Assembly (NCBI RefSeq): GCF_000365425.1
Contig: NZ_AQOV01000001.1
Location: forward strand, 3,471,779-3,535,778
DNA length: 64,000 nucleotides
Source: Methylomonas sp. MK1
GTDB lineage: Bacteria > Pseudomonadota > Gammaproteobacteria > Methylococcales > Methylomonadaceae
Direction: 5' to 3'
A program made the position numbers and the translations under genes. How positions within the stretch are numbered: position 1 is the stretch's first letter; every line of letters starts with the position of its first letter. The notes under the pieces were generated by a model that searched no databases, was not told where the DNA came from, and worked only from the letters and a program-made list of their open reading frames with translations. Positions 17,520 through 25,980 of the stretch are shown one piece after another.

Positions 17520-18695
17520 ATGAAGATCCTGTTTGTCCATAACCGTTACCAACAAGCTGGGGGGGAAGATAATGTTGTAATGGCGGAGGCGAATTTACTG
17601 ATACAACACGGCCACCATGTAGAGATGTGGATCCTCGATAATAAAGACTTACCTGGAGGGGTTGTAGGCAAAGTAAAAGTCGCTATCAATACAAGTTATT
17701 CTGTTTTATCTCGTAATGTTGCAAGGGAAAAGCTCAAAGCTTTTCAACCAGATGTAGTTCATGTCCATAACTTTTTCCCGCAAATTAGCCCATCCATATA
17801 CGATGCTTGTTTGGATGAAGGGGTTCCTGTTGTTCAGACTTTGCATAATTATCGACTAATTTGCCCTGGCGCAATGTTGATGCGAGAAGGTAAGATTTGC
17901 GAACAATGTATTTCGGGTACGCCGTACCAAGCGGCTTTATATGGCTGTTATAGGGGGTCTAGGCTCGGAAGTCTTGTGGTTGCCCATATGGTCGCCAAGC
18001 ATCGGAATCAGGGCACTTGGTTAAACAAAGTCTCCCGCTTTATTGCACTTACGGACTTTGCAAAAAGTAAATTTGTGTCCGCTGGTTTTCCTAGTGAGAA
18101 AGTTTCGGTCAAAGCTAACTTTCTTTCTGATCCCTGGCCTGGGTTGAAGAGTGCTCGGGACATTGATTCAGTTTTTGCGTTGTTTGTAGGGCGTATTAGC
18201 CTAGAAAAAGGCATTCATACGTTACTCAAGGCTTGGAATAGAATGGATGATGCGAGGCTGCTTAAAATTGCAGGCACTGGGCCTTTGGATACATTGCTCA
18301 TAAATAAAAAAAATGTGGAAGCGTTAGGTCGGCAAAACTCAGCAGCTGTTAGTAAGTTAATGGCAGAGGCTAGCTTTCTAGTATTGCCATCAGAATGGTA
18401 TGAAGGGTTTCCGCTGGTATTGGTGGAAGCATTTGCGCATGGCCTTCCGGTACTGGCCTCTAAATTAGGTAGTATGGCAGATGTAATTCGCGATGGTGAA
18501 ACTGGAGTATTATTTGAACCTGGTAATGCGGAAGATTTGGCAAATAAAGCTAAATGGTTGTTTGACAATCCTCAAGAACTGCAGAGACTTTCTATAAATG
18601 CTAGGAACATGTTTCTGGGTAAATATACTGAGGAACAAAACTATCAGGAATTAATGACTATCTATAGGGATGTTTCTACGCGCATAACGTCCTGA
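17520..18695 (+). CDS. Family 4 glycosyltransferase
   Basis: A 391-residue GT-B transferase. It opens MKILFVHNRYQQAGGEDNVV, a common start for O-antigen and exopolysaccharide GT4 enzymes, continues with DVVHVHNFFPQISPSIYDAC and PVVQTLHNYRLICPGAML, and has a Cys-bearing CEQCISG loop. The C-terminal half has ALFVGRISLEKGIHTLLKAW, SEWYEGFPLVLVEAFAHGLP with the E-x7-E pair, and DGETGVLFEPGNAEDLA. It is the last plus-strand gene of the central cassette and converges on the acyltransferase at 18738. A 133-base gap separates it from the DUF6625 gene. Confidence 0.92.
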   Translation: MKILFVHNRYQQAGGEDNVVMAEANLLIQHGHHVEMWILDNKDLPGGVVGKVKVAINTSYSVLSRNVAREKLKAFQPDVVHVHNFFPQISPSIYDACLDEGVPVVQTLHNYRLICPGAMLMREGKICEQCISGTPYQAALYGCYRGSRLGSLVVAHMVAKHRNQGTWLNKVSRFIALTDFAKSKFVSAGFPSEKVSVKANFLSDPWPGLKSARDIDSVFALFVGRISLEKGIHTLLKAWNRMDDARLLKIAGTGPLDTLLINKKNVEALGRQNSAAVSKLMAEASFLVLPSEWYEGFPLVLVEAFAHGLPVLASKLGSMADVIRDGETGVLFEPGNAEDLANKAKWLFDNPQELQRLSINARNMFLGKYTEEQNYQELMTIYRDVSTRITS

Positions 18696-18737
18696 AGTTT
18701 TTGGCATTTACTGTAGATAAATATTTGCTATATGTTT

Positions 18738-19799
18738 TTATCTGCTTATTCGAGAGGAAATCTTATTTGATAGGAGTCTTCTAATTGGTAAATCATACGC
18801 TTTCTCAAGCCAAACTGAAAAACTAATTAGGGATAATGTAAGTATAGTGCCTGATATTGGAGTAGTGTCGACTATATGTTCTTTAAAAATTCCTGAGATA
18901 ATGTGTCCAATTGGGATGTGGATGAGGTAAATTGGATAGCTTGCAGAGCCAAGAATTGATAGTGACGGTTCAATTACTTTGCTTTTACCTTGAGAAGCTA
19001 GGATCACTAAGGTAGGAAAAACTGTTGTGACAATAATAATATCAATTATAAAGTCTAATTTATCTGCCGAAGGTGATGATAGTATTATGCATATAATTAG
19101 TATAGTAATGTATGGCATAAGTTCTTTATACTTTTTCTGAAGGCTCGGAGTTGTATCTTTACATCTATATAATAGTATGCCAAGGAAAAAGCCAAAAATT
19201 GAGCGAAATAGTCCCGCAAGTATTGCCCACGTCTCCCAAGTGAAGCCTATATCAAGGTTCCCATTATAGTTTGCGGATGCAACTACCATTATCTCGGAGA
19301 TGATGACGGCTAAAAGCAATACCTTGTTACTAAGATATGGTCGTGTTACGGCATACAGTAGGTTGGCTATTAGTTCAAAAAATAAAGACCAATATACAGG
19401 ATTGATGGGGAATAAGTTTAAATTTCCTGCGACCTGTGTCGGTAGAAATAGCGCGGCCATGAATGTCAAATTACAAATGTCAAAAATAGCGGCCGCGTTG
19501 AGTCCGCGGTGAATTACCAGCGGAGCTATTAATGCTAGCGTAGAGAGAATTAATGAAAAAATATAAACTGGATATAGTCGTATCAATCTAATTAACAAAA
19601 AATTTTTCAATGAAATGGTTTTGTTTTTCAGTTTTTCTTCATACGCGTATGCAATCACAAAGCCGCTCAAAATAAAGAATAAATCCACGGCAAGGTAGCT
19701 TCTAAAGAAGTCATGGCCCCAGAATATTCTTGTATGTCTTGTGATGACAAATAATGCTGCAATGCCTCTGATCCCATCTAAAACAATAAATCTGTTCAT
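18738..19799 (-). CDS. Acyltransferase-3 family membrane protein (third of three)
   Basis: A 353-residue OafA-like membrane enzyme on the minus strand. FIVLDGIRGIAALFVITRH holds the conserved Arg and His. Then come YLAVDLFFILSGFVIAYAYE and FLLIRLIRLYPVYIFSL, the family's first loop and helix, and about nine further helices. ILGSASYPIYLIHIPIGHII is the usual late motif. It probably O-acylates the same polysaccharide. Its direction places it with the two beta-helix genes (all minus), facing the main transferase operon. It ends 42 bases after the GT4 gene on the other strand, with no clear terminator in between. Confidence 0.88.
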   Translation of the reverse strand: MNRFIVLDGIRGIAALFVITRHTRIFWGHDFFRSYLAVDLFFILSGFVIAYAYEEKLKNKTISLKNFLLIRLIRLYPVYIFSLILSTLALIAPLVIHRGLNAAAIFDICNLTFMAALFLPTQVAGNLNLFPINPVYWSLFFELIANLLYAVTRPYLSNKVLLLAVIISEIMVVASANYNGNLDIGFTWETWAILAGLFRSIFGFFLGILLYRCKDTTPSLQKKYKELMPYITILIICIILSSPSADKLDFIIDIIIVTTVFPTLVILASQGKSKVIEPSLSILGSASYPIYLIHIPIGHIISGIFKEHIVDTTPISGTILTLSLISFSVWLEKAYDLPIRRLLSNKISSRISR

Positions 19800-19944
19800 A
19801 AGTTAACCTTGGCTAAGTCGAAATTGTAAGATTAATAACCACTAGATTTTTTGATAGATCTCGCTTAATTTGCAGTTATTTTATATTTAAATATGAGCGT
19901 AAGGCCTGGTTATATATTCTTGAATAAGTTTGTTAGATATGCGA

Positions 19945-22020
19945 CTATCTTATTAAGCCTATATCTGATGGTAAAGGTTTAAATCCAATTTTATTGATAG
20001 GAGATTCTGAGCATATATTCGCAATATTTCCAACAAAAGTGACGCAAGGATCGGCGAATATGCTGTTTTGCTCAACACCCTCGGCAATCCATTCTTGCCA
20101 TGAAGCATTGTCTCTTTTTTTGGATTTATCAAGAATGTTATAGTTTAGGATAACGGAGCCAGTAACGCTCCAAATGAGATTGTGGGCAATTGTGTTGCTA
20201 TTGGCAGGCAATGTATATCGTAATAACAAGGCGTCTGGTTTGTTAGATATCATGATGTTGCGTTGCAGACTATTGCCCTCAGGCCAGTTTTCGTTAGATA
20301 CCGGTTGTCCAAGTTTTGGATATTTATTCAGCCAGGTTCGGCTATTAGTTGGTACTTCTAAAAAGCCTTTTTTTAAGGCGATACTAGGTATACGATTATC
20401 TACCCAGATAGCATAATTATTTGTGGTAATAATATTGTTTTCTATTATATTGTCCCTTCCTCCTCCAATCTGAACTGCCATAACTCCCGCATTATTAAAA
20501 ATATTGCCTACTACGCTAAAGCCACTTACTAAGTCGTCTAGATAAACTCCCCGCACGCCATCCGGTTTTATATAGGTTACTTTGTTATTGACGATATCTA
20601 CGCTTTTAAGGCCATAGCCGGATAAGTCATGTATGCTGTTATAGCGAATAATATTGCCACGATATGTCCAATCCCTCCCCGAATAAATTGCCCCACAGTC
20701 TGATGCCTGTTCGCATACATGATGTATTTCATTTTTCTCTACCAAATGGTCATTCCCGAATAAAAGAATTCCGGTGCCGGGGCTTCGTTCTATCAAGTTA
20801 TGCGTGATATGGGTGCCTACTCCCGAGGCTTCAACTGCTGGGGTGTAGGTCATAACAATTCGGCCAAAATCATTAATATGATTGTTATGAATTAGGTTGT
20901 TTGCAGCAGTCAAAGAGTTTCTATTCCCTCCGCTAATTACAATGCCGCCTTCGCCAGTATTATGAATAAAGCTGTTCAAAAATCTGAAATTATCACTATA
21001 TTTAACTTCAATAGCTTTTCCACCTATATTGATGACTTTTATTTCATTGAATTCTATGTGACTAGTCTTATCTAGGCTTATAGCCACATCCGTACTATAT
21101 TGAAATGTTAAATTATTAAAGCTAATGAACTTTGAACCCATGAAGGTGAATAGGTTTTGTAAGGAAGAGGCTTCTATTGTTTTGGGCTGATTGCTATCTG
21201 GAGCTATAAATAATATTCTGTTGTTGGATTTGTCATAAAACCATTCGCCTGGTGCATCCAGTTCTGATTGTATATTTTGCAGGTAATATCTACGACCACT
21301 AGTTAGAGGGTAATTAGTATTGCTTGCGAGGATTATTTTGTTTTCATCTCTAACTATGTTTAATACGGCTATATATTGATCATGCCAATCATTGCCAGCC
21401 ATTATGTGTACTTGAGCGTTGCTAAGATCGCTTTCTAATGAGGGCATGGGTTCGATGCTAGTGAAACTGGTTCGTTCATCAACGGGGAGTTTTATATGTG
21501 CCCAGTCAGAGTTCGGCCAGCGAGCAAGATGCATTGGTTCTTGATTTATAAACAGCTCAAAGCCGGGTACATTACCGCGTTTACGGTAATTTTGGGGATA
21601 TTTGATCTTATCCAAGGGCAGGTCTAATGTCGGACAAGTCCAAAGTTTATCTTCTATATGGCCACAGTTCTGCAACGAGATACCACCGCTAATAATTACT
21701 GGTCCGTTTTCACCTTGCCATCGAACGATTTTTTCAGCGTTACCTGAATCTCTGATATCAAATTCCATAGCTTTATGCAGTTGGTAAGTACCGGATAGGA
21801 TATGAACCGTTACAGATTCTTTGAAAAGCTTATTCGTTTTCAAATCTCTGATGGCTTTTTGTGCTCGTGCTAGCGTTTGAAATGGGCCGCTTGTTTCTGT
21901 TTTTACACCAGATAATCCGTCTGAGCTGTCATTTCCAGATGGGGAGATATAAAAATTATGGGCTATCGCGTTGGTTGAAAAGAAAATTATGGCGAGTAGG
22001 GTAAATTTATTTAATGACAT
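19945..22020 (-). CDS. Secreted right-handed beta-helix protein, paralogue A
   Basis: A 691-residue exported protein. The Sec signal (LNKFTLLAIIFFSTNAIAHN) is followed by FYISPSGNDSSDGL, a common opening of beta-helix carbohydrate-active proteins. Many short turns then repeat N-x-I/x-x-N patterns, as in IGGGRDNIIENNIITTNN and YLDDLVSGFSVVGNIF, the rungs of a parallel beta-helix. Such proteins include polysaccharide lyases, epimerases and hydrolases acting on extracellular sugars. I start at ATG 22020 (GAGAAA just upstream) instead of the TTG at 22032. It shares its layout and many blocks with the gene at 22513. No catalytic residue can be assigned. Confidence 0.83.
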   Translation of the reverse strand: MSLNKFTLLAIIFFSTNAIAHNFYISPSGNDSSDGLSGVKTETSGPFQTLARAQKAIRDLKTNKLFKESVTVHILSGTYQLHKAMEFDIRDSGNAEKIVRWQGENGPVIISGGISLQNCGHIEDKLWTCPTLDLPLDKIKYPQNYRKRGNVPGFELFINQEPMHLARWPNSDWAHIKLPVDERTSFTSIEPMPSLESDLSNAQVHIMAGNDWHDQYIAVLNIVRDENKIILASNTNYPLTSGRRYYLQNIQSELDAPGEWFYDKSNNRILFIAPDSNQPKTIEASSLQNLFTFMGSKFISFNNLTFQYSTDVAISLDKTSHIEFNEIKVINIGGKAIEVKYSDNFRFLNSFIHNTGEGGIVISGGNRNSLTAANNLIHNNHINDFGRIVMTYTPAVEASGVGTHITHNLIERSPGTGILLFGNDHLVEKNEIHHVCEQASDCGAIYSGRDWTYRGNIIRYNSIHDLSGYGLKSVDIVNNKVTYIKPDGVRGVYLDDLVSGFSVVGNIFNNAGVMAVQIGGGRDNIIENNIITTNNYAIWVDNRIPSIALKKGFLEVPTNSRTWLNKYPKLGQPVSNENWPEGNSLQRNIMISNKPDALLLRYTLPANSNTIAHNLIWSVTGSVILNYNILDKSKKRDNASWQEWIAEGVEQNSIFADPCVTFVGNIANICSESPINKIGFKPLPSDIGLIR

Positions 22021-22512
22021 AGGGTTTCTCAAACTAATTGCGCATTATTGCAAAGTTAAATTCTATGCTCCACATACCAAATGTATATTTTAGCCTTGTC
22101 CAGAGGGGGTTCATTCTATCCCTAGTATATTAACTATTATTGTTTTCGATGCTTTTAGGTGTGACGTAAAAGCTATATCAGTACTTTAAGCCTATCGGTA
22201 TTTATAATCTCACCTGACTACGTGCAAGCCTCAGCAAAAACTCACTAAATATAAGTCAATTTACACAATATGTTATGAAGAGCTTCTAACAGCGCTAAAT
22301 TCATGAAGTTAGACTTGAGGCTAATCCTGATTCCATCTTGCTTTTGCCGAAGGCTCGGAAAGCCAAGGTAGACAGTATTCAGTCATAACCCCATTCAGGT
22401 TGCTGAATTATTTCGGATAAGTTAATCGATAGTAATAGTTTATATGCCGGCAATTAATGCCGGCATAGTGGGTTAATGGTTTTCAATTGCAATCAGCTGA
22501 GCTCAGAGTATT
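22021..22512. other. Gap between the beta-helix paralogues
   Basis: About 490 AT-rich bases without a credible gene. The only clear structure is the perfect palindrome at 22443-22467. Upstream sequence of paralogue A (22030-22130) must hold its promoter unless it is read through from paralogue B, but I cannot assign hexamers with confidence. Confidence 0.5.
22443..22467. terminator. Perfect 10-bp hairpin downstream of beta-helix paralogue B
   Basis: TATGCCGGCA, a loop of five (ATTAA), then TGCCGGCATA. It lies 46 bases beyond the stop of the minus-strand gene at 22513. No T-run follows on the minus strand, so it may be a Rho-assisted or stability hairpin, not a standard terminator. Confidence 0.45.
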
Positions 22513-24615
22513 CTACTGAACTAATCCGATGTCGGATGGAGTTAATTGGAAACCTATTTTAGTTGCCGGAGAATTTGTACAATCTATTCTAACTATGCTG
22601 CCGGATATATTTAGGCAAGGATCTTCATTAAGGCTTTTGGTTTCTATTCCTTGATCTATCCAGTTGCTCCATAGTGCGCGATCCTTGCCTATCATGGTGC
22701 CAACAACTTCATAAAATACTCGTATATTGCTGCTGTCGTGCCATACAATATTGTTGCCAATTGAATTCCCTTGTGAAGGTAGCATATACAGTAACGAAAA
22801 GCCTAAATTATTCGTCGAAATTATTATGTTTCGCTGGATACTATTACCTTCTGGCCATGTATCATGTGCCATAGGGATACCCAATTCAGGATATTTATGT
22901 GACCATAGAGCGCTAGTGATAGGCATGGTTTTCAATGAGTCTCGGTTATTATCCCAGTTATAACTGCCATAACGCCGGTCACTGTATATTGCAAAGTAAG
23001 ACGTTTTAAAAACATTGTTTTCTATCCTATTATCACGTCCGCCGCCAAGCTGTAATGAAATTGTGCCCGCGTTGACCATGATGTTGCCAAACACATTGAA
23101 TCCGCTGACGGCATCGTCAAGATAAATACCGCGCGCACCTTCAGGAGCATACTGGATTATGTTTTTTTCTATATCAAGTAATTTTAATTGATAGCCAGAA
23201 AAGTCGTGAAGATAATTATATCGAACTATATTGCCACGGTATGTCCAGTCTCTTCCTGAATAAATAGCACCACAGTCTCCCGTTTGATTACAGATATTCG
23301 AAATTTCATTTTTTTCGATTATGTGGTCATTACCGTGAATTAGGATTGCTTTGCCATTTCCATTCTTTATAAGATTATGAGATATCACCGACGCAACGCC
23401 ACTAGTCTCTATAGCCTGAGCGTAATTGAATAATCCTACATCATAATCGTGGATATAGTTGTTATTGACTACGTTCCCGGATGCTTTTAGTGTTGGCCTA
23501 TCTCCGCCAGAAATTATAATTCCGCCAGTTCCCGTGTCATGAATATGATTATTTGAAATAGAGATATTAGTATTTTCTAAGGCGGATATAGCTTTGTCTC
23601 CATTATTGCTTATTTCAAGATTCTCTAGCGTCACTTTGTCTGAATGATTAATTCTAATTGCAGCACCTGTGCTATGTCGTAAAGCTAAATTGTGAAAACC
23701 TATATGATGAGATGCATTGATTGTAATAAGATTTTTCGCCGCCGATATTAGAATATTATTTGGTATTGCATTGGTGGGAGGTATGAGGAGAATTCTATTA
23801 TTTGCTTTGTCATAAAACCATTCTTCCGTTGAATTAAGTGCCTCTTCGACATTTTCCAAATAAAATCGTCTGCCACTCGCTAGTTTATAGGTGGTTTCAC
23901 TAGATAAAGCAATTAAGTTATTAATAAAGTCAATTTTCGATACGCCAGTATAATGATCATAAATATCATTTCCTGGAAAGATATGGACTTGGGCATCACT
24001 TAAGTCGCCTAAAAGTTTAGGCATTTGTTCGAATACACTAAAACGGGTTTTGTCGTTCAGAGGTAATCTAATGTGTGCCCACGAGTTATCTGGCCAACGA
24101 GCCAGATGCATTCTATTTTCGTTAACAAAAACTTCAAACTCAGGAGCATTGCCTTGAAATCGATTATTGTTTTCCCTTGCTATGTTGACTACGGTGTCTG
24201 CTTTTAGAGGGCAGCTAAAAATTTGTAACGTATCTGCAGCGCTATATGGCTGGCAATTATTTATAGGGATACCACCAGTAATTACGCTAGTTCCTTTTTC
24301 ACCAACCCAAAGAATTTCCTGGTCCGGCGAGCCAGAATCTCTGTCGTCTAGTTCAAGAGCTGATTGAAGCCTGTAAGTTCCTTTACCCACATGCACGGTA
24401 ATAGCCTCATTGAATTTTCCAGCTGCTTTCAATTGCCGAATGGCGTTTCGGGCGCGAGTTAAGGTTTTGAAAGGGCCAGTTTTGGTCCAGAAATTGACGC
24501 TGGGGGACAGGCCATTCAGACTGTCGCTGCCTGAGGGTGATACGTAGAAATCCTTTGCCGCCACTGTTGAGCAGAACGTTGCGAAGGTTAGAGTTATGAC
24601 AAGTTTAATAAACAT
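22513..24615 (-). CDS. Secreted right-handed beta-helix protein, paralogue B
   Basis: A 700-residue paralogue of the gene at 19945. The signal peptide (FIKLVITLTFATFCSTVAAK) is followed by FYVSPSGSDSLNGLSP. Shared blocks include GPFKTLTRARNAIRQLK, MHLARWPDNSWAHIRLPL, EKNEISNICNQTGDCGAIYS, GRDWTYRGNIVRYNYLHD, LDDAVSGFNVFGNIM and LQLGGGRDNRIENNV. The paired cysteines in the CNQTGDC/CEQASDC loop are kept in both, suggesting a disulfide. The ATG at 24615 has GGAG six bases upstream. Location in a polysaccharide locus suggests it modifies or degrades the exported polymer, for length control or release. That role is inferred. Confidence 0.84.
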   Translation of the reverse strand: MFIKLVITLTFATFCSTVAAKDFYVSPSGSDSLNGLSPSVNFWTKTGPFKTLTRARNAIRQLKAAGKFNEAITVHVGKGTYRLQSALELDDRDSGSPDQEILWVGEKGTSVITGGIPINNCQPYSAADTLQIFSCPLKADTVVNIARENNNRFQGNAPEFEVFVNENRMHLARWPDNSWAHIRLPLNDKTRFSVFEQMPKLLGDLSDAQVHIFPGNDIYDHYTGVSKIDFINNLIALSSETTYKLASGRRFYLENVEEALNSTEEWFYDKANNRILLIPPTNAIPNNILISAAKNLITINASHHIGFHNLALRHSTGAAIRINHSDKVTLENLEISNNGDKAISALENTNISISNNHIHDTGTGGIIISGGDRPTLKASGNVVNNNYIHDYDVGLFNYAQAIETSGVASVISHNLIKNGNGKAILIHGNDHIIEKNEISNICNQTGDCGAIYSGRDWTYRGNIVRYNYLHDFSGYQLKLLDIEKNIIQYAPEGARGIYLDDAVSGFNVFGNIMVNAGTISLQLGGGRDNRIENNVFKTSYFAIYSDRRYGSYNWDNNRDSLKTMPITSALWSHKYPELGIPMAHDTWPEGNSIQRNIIISTNNLGFSLLYMLPSQGNSIGNNIVWHDSSNIRVFYEVVGTMIGKDRALWSNWIDQGIETKSLNEDPCLNISGSIVRIDCTNSPATKIGFQLTPSDIGLVQ

Positions 24616-24691
24616 AGTTTTCTCCTTTTATTAACTCATGCTCCAATAGCCTGACAGACCACGGAATACAGTCAGCTAATTCAGTTAATAT

Positions 24692-24871
24692 TTGAGGGGT
24701 AGTGTTCCGGTCCTTGGTTACGAAGATACTTTGGAATTGTTTCAGAATTGGGTCAACTGCGGGCTATTCCATTCAGTCTGCATCGCCAATACGAAATCAA
24801 TACTAGCAGCTCTTTTCAATAACGAAATACGTAACCTCACGAATACCGCTTTTTCAACCGCAGTCAGGGCG
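24692..24871 (+). pseudogene. Fragment of a WecG/TagA-type glycosyltransferase gene
   Basis: Sixty codons align without gaps to the N-terminal part of the intact transferase at 26957. SVPVLGYEDTLELFQNW pairs with the intact protein's RFPILDYELTLQLFQEW, and HSVCIAN and EIRNLTNTAFST pair with HQVCISN and ELRDISNNALST; about 24 of 53 positions are identical. Upstream codons are out of frame and the match stops before the catalytic MDG-P region. It is therefore a truncated relic, probably of a second, diverged copy instead of a recent duplicate. Confidence 0.72.
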
Positions 24872-25021
24872 TAATAAATTTTGACGAGCCAAATTGGTGC
24901 GCTTGGCTAGCATCTGAACTAAAGCGCACCGTTCTGACATGCTGTTGAAATGTGTTGGTAACAGCCTATCTCGATTGCATGTGTCGATAATGGCTTTTTA
25001 TGTGCCCATCCAAGCTTATAT

Positions 25022-25162
25022 GGGCGGCCTCTAAAAGTCCCTTTTCCTACGTAACCGCAGGGAATAAAGGAGAGGGGAGGGATGAACATATTTCATATTT
25101 AATTCCCTCATCCCAACCTTCTCCCGGAGGGAGAAGGAGCTTTTTTAATTTTAAAGGTTCCC
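25022..25162. repeat. Dispersed MITE-like repeat copy
   Basis: The left end GGGCGGCCTCTAAAAGT and the right end, in complement, GGGAACCTTTAAAATT resemble the ends of the element at 6195. The interior has GGAGAGGGGAGGGATGA and CCCTCATCCCAACC with CTTCTCCCGGAGGGAGAAG. TATA occurs just before (25017-25020, one base away) and just after (25163-25166), possibly the target duplication. Confidence 0.72.
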
Positions 25163-25309
25163 TATAGCTATGTGCCACCAATGAGTACATTCGTCAGGTT
25201 TGGCGAGAGTGATGTTGTTGATGCGTGCATCAAGCTAACTGTTCTAGCCTCGCCTGGTGTGTCGAATTATAAGCGGATGATATTGGGGGTTAGGTACAGC
25301 CTAAAACAT

Positions 25310-25342
25310 AATGGCTTGATAACCAAGCCATTTTTTTATTTT
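25310..25342 (+). terminator. Rho-independent terminator with no obvious gene
   Basis: AATGGCTTG, a loop of five (ATAAC), CAAGCCATT, then TTTTTATTTT. A nine-pair perfect stem and T-run make it the strongest plus-strand terminator in the region, but no intact plus-strand gene lies upstream within several kilobases. It may have served the lost wecG-like copy or an unseen small RNA. Confidence 0.72.
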
Positions 25343-25416
25343 AATTAAATCTTAATGGTGTGCCGAAGCCTGCTTTCTGGTCTGATCTGGACGACTTGGG
25401 AGTATTCACAGAGGGC

Positions 25417-25625
25417 TAGGAGGCACGCTACAGGCCTTGATTGGCAACGCCGGAGGCTTTGTAGGCACCGATGAAGTGTCTGGGATTACCGCCAGGAGCG
25501 TTGTTGGCGCCGATGAGCCTTCTGTGGGTACCTCCAGGTGTTTTGTGGGTGCCGATGAACTTTCTATGGTTGCCGCCAATTAGTTTGTCGGCAACCATGA
25601 GCTAGTCGTGGGTGCGGACGCGACA
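25417..25625. repeat. 42-bp tandem repeat array (about five units)
   Basis: The landmark CCGATGA recurs at 25468, 25510 and 25552, and as CCATGA-type at 25594, each exactly 42 bases apart; a more diverged unit precedes at about 25426. On the minus strand the period equals 14 codons, with the theme PGGxHRxFIGAxK. An open frame of 52 codons runs from an ATG at about 25599 to a TAG at about 25434. One more upstream unit contains a stop. Units differ by several bases, so the array is old. Confidence 0.8.
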
Positions 25626-25764
25626 TTTAGCCGCACCACCAAAAGCTTGTAGAGCTTCTTATAATGTATATAGAATTAATAAAGCCGTTAGAGTTATGCC
25701 GTCGATTTTGGTTAGCTCTACGGTGAAGTCTGCCGCGTCGATGTCTGTGCGGTATTGCGTTTTT

Positions 25765-25953
25765 TAAGCGTCTAAAAATCCCGTCTCCTCCCGCTCCCAC
25801 TGGGCATAACGGCGCGGGCTAGGGTGAGAAGGCAATAAACTAGTGCTTTATATACCCTCATCCTAACCTTCTCCTTTGGGTAGAAGGGGCTAATTCGATT
25901 TTTTACGACATACCCCAGAGAGAGAAGGTGGTTCCTTAATTTTTTGAGGTTTC
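25765..25953. repeat. Dispersed MITE-like repeat copy, composite
   Basis: The left part has GCGTCTAAAAATCCC, the right end in complement GGAAACCTCAAAAAATTAA. In between are GGGCTAGGGTGAGAAGG, CCCTCATCCTAACCTTCTCC and a second GAGAGAAGGTGGTTCC, so it appears to be a copy with an extra end added. It stops about 20 bases before the ribosome-binding site of the next gene and may carry its promoter. Confidence 0.65.
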
Positions 25954-25980
25954 CTCTGATAACAATATGGAGAATTCAAA

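Larger units (their letters stand above)
24616..25980. other. Gene-poor region with relics, repeats and a terminator
   Basis: About 1.36 kb between the beta-helix gene and the hypothetical gene at 25981. It holds a wecG-like fragment (24692-24871), a repeat copy (25022-25162), an orphan terminator hairpin (25310-25342), a 42-bp tandem array (25417-25625) and another repeat copy (25765-25953). A 55-codon frame from 25181 runs through the terminator and is not credible. Confidence 0.7.

Noticed and set aside
25181..25348. 55-codon plus-strand gene starting ATGAGTACATTC
   Set aside because: It reads straight through the terminator hairpin, has no ribosome-binding site and follows directly after a repeat copy.
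25417..25625. CRISPR array
   Set aside because: The 42-bp units are contiguous with no unique spacers, they diverge from each other and no cas gene is present.
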